From contig QIFF01000106.1 of assembly GCA_003230635.1 (NCBI GenBank), positions 1-5,459 on the forward strand: a stretch of DNA of 5,459 bases, read 5' to 3'. The stretch is from a bacterium (lineage in GTDB: Bacteria; SZUA-182). The notes beneath the pieces are model-generated. The model had not been told where the DNA came from. It ran no database searches and saw only the letters and a program-made list of their open reading frames with translations. Below are positions 5,191 to 5,459 of the stretch, piece after piece (positions within the stretch are counted from its first letter, which is position 1; each line of letters opens with the position of its first letter). The position numbers and the translations under genes were made by a program.

Positions 5191-5459
5191 ATGCTAGTCT
5201 TAGGCATAGAAAGCTCTTGCGATGAAACAGCGGCAGCAGTAGTGGCTGACGGGTGCAGGATTGTTTCCGACCTCGTCTCTTCCCAGATCAAAGACCATCA
5301 AAAATTCGGCGGGGTGGTGCCGGAGATTGCCTCCCGCAAGCACCTGGAAAACATCCTGCCCGTGCTTGCTCAAGCCCTTAAGCAAGCCGATTTAGAGCTA
5401 AAGCAGATAGACGCCATTGCCGTAACCTGCGGGCCGGGGTTGCTGGGGTCGTTACTGGT
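5191..5459 (+). CDS. tsaD: tRNA N6-adenosine threonylcarbamoyltransferase, N-terminal part (3' truncated by window edge)
   Basis: The first 89 codons of TsaD (formerly Gcp/YgjD) are present. This enzyme, with TsaB and TsaE, transfers the threonylcarbamoyl group from threonylcarbamoyl-AMP to A37 of tRNAs that read ANN codons. Conserved blocks are [10 protein letters not shown] (4-13, part of the ASKHA nucleotide-binding fold), [13 protein letters not shown] (39-51) and the loop [11 protein letters not shown] (79-89). The metal-binding HMEGH-type motif expected about 20 residues later lies beyond the window, so completeness cannot be judged. ATG 5191 immediately follows the upstream stop codon (TAA 5188-5190), and its ribosome binding site lies in the G-rich repeat that ends the previous gene. 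This suggests co-transcription and possible translational coupling with the deacetylase gene. Full-length family members are about 340 residues. The assignment is firm despite truncation. Confidence 0.96.
   Translation, partial: MLVLGIESSCDETAAAVVADGCRIVSDLVSSQIKDHQKFGGVVPEIASRKHLENILPVLAQALKQADLELKQIDAIAVTCGPGLLGSLL

Overview
The window is a densely packed bacterial chromosome segment of moderate GC content. Every supported gene is on the + strand, and I see no convincing gene on the - strand. It holds the 3' end of an alanine dehydrogenase gene, a transketolase split into two adjacent genes, an unrecognised helical protein, a carboxyl-terminal processing protease (CtpA type, family S41), a membrane-anchored divergent polysaccharide deacetylase (DUF610/YibQ type), and the 5' end of tsaD. 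The mix suggests an anaerobic, Clostridia-like bacterium (Peptococcaceae or Moorella-like) or possibly a Desulfobacterota-like one. This rests on the split transketolase, the protein flavour and the neighbourhood, and it is an inference that cannot be settled from 5.5 kb.

Layout: 3-233 is the alanine dehydrogenase C-terminus. 234-353 is an intergenic region with a weak terminator, a possible promoter and a 14-bp tandem repeat just before the transketolase ribosome binding site. 354-1187 and 1189-2166 encode the ThDP-binding half and the pyrimidine-binding/C-terminal half of transketolase, one base apart. 2167-2223 carries a hairpin that overlaps the ribosome binding site of the next gene. 2224-2769 encodes an unknown protein of about 181 residues. 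2770-2882 is almost filled by a compact multi-hairpin palindromic element with a 15-bp duplication at its right edge. 2883-4256 is ctpA, 4279-5190 the deacetylase-like gene, and 5191 to the window end the start of tsaD. The deacetylase/tsaD junction is formed by a second palindromic repeat that is translated as the last residues of the deacetylase and also supplies the tsaD ribosome binding site.

The genes divide into central metabolism (amino acid oxidation, pentose phosphate interconversion), envelope processing (the protease and the deacetylase-like protein, probably acting outside the membrane on peptidoglycan turnover or regulated proteolysis) and tRNA modification (TsaD, t6A37). I found no clearly novel multi-gene system. 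The unusual content lies in the small non-coding or repeat structures at the gene junctions and in the one unrecognised gene.
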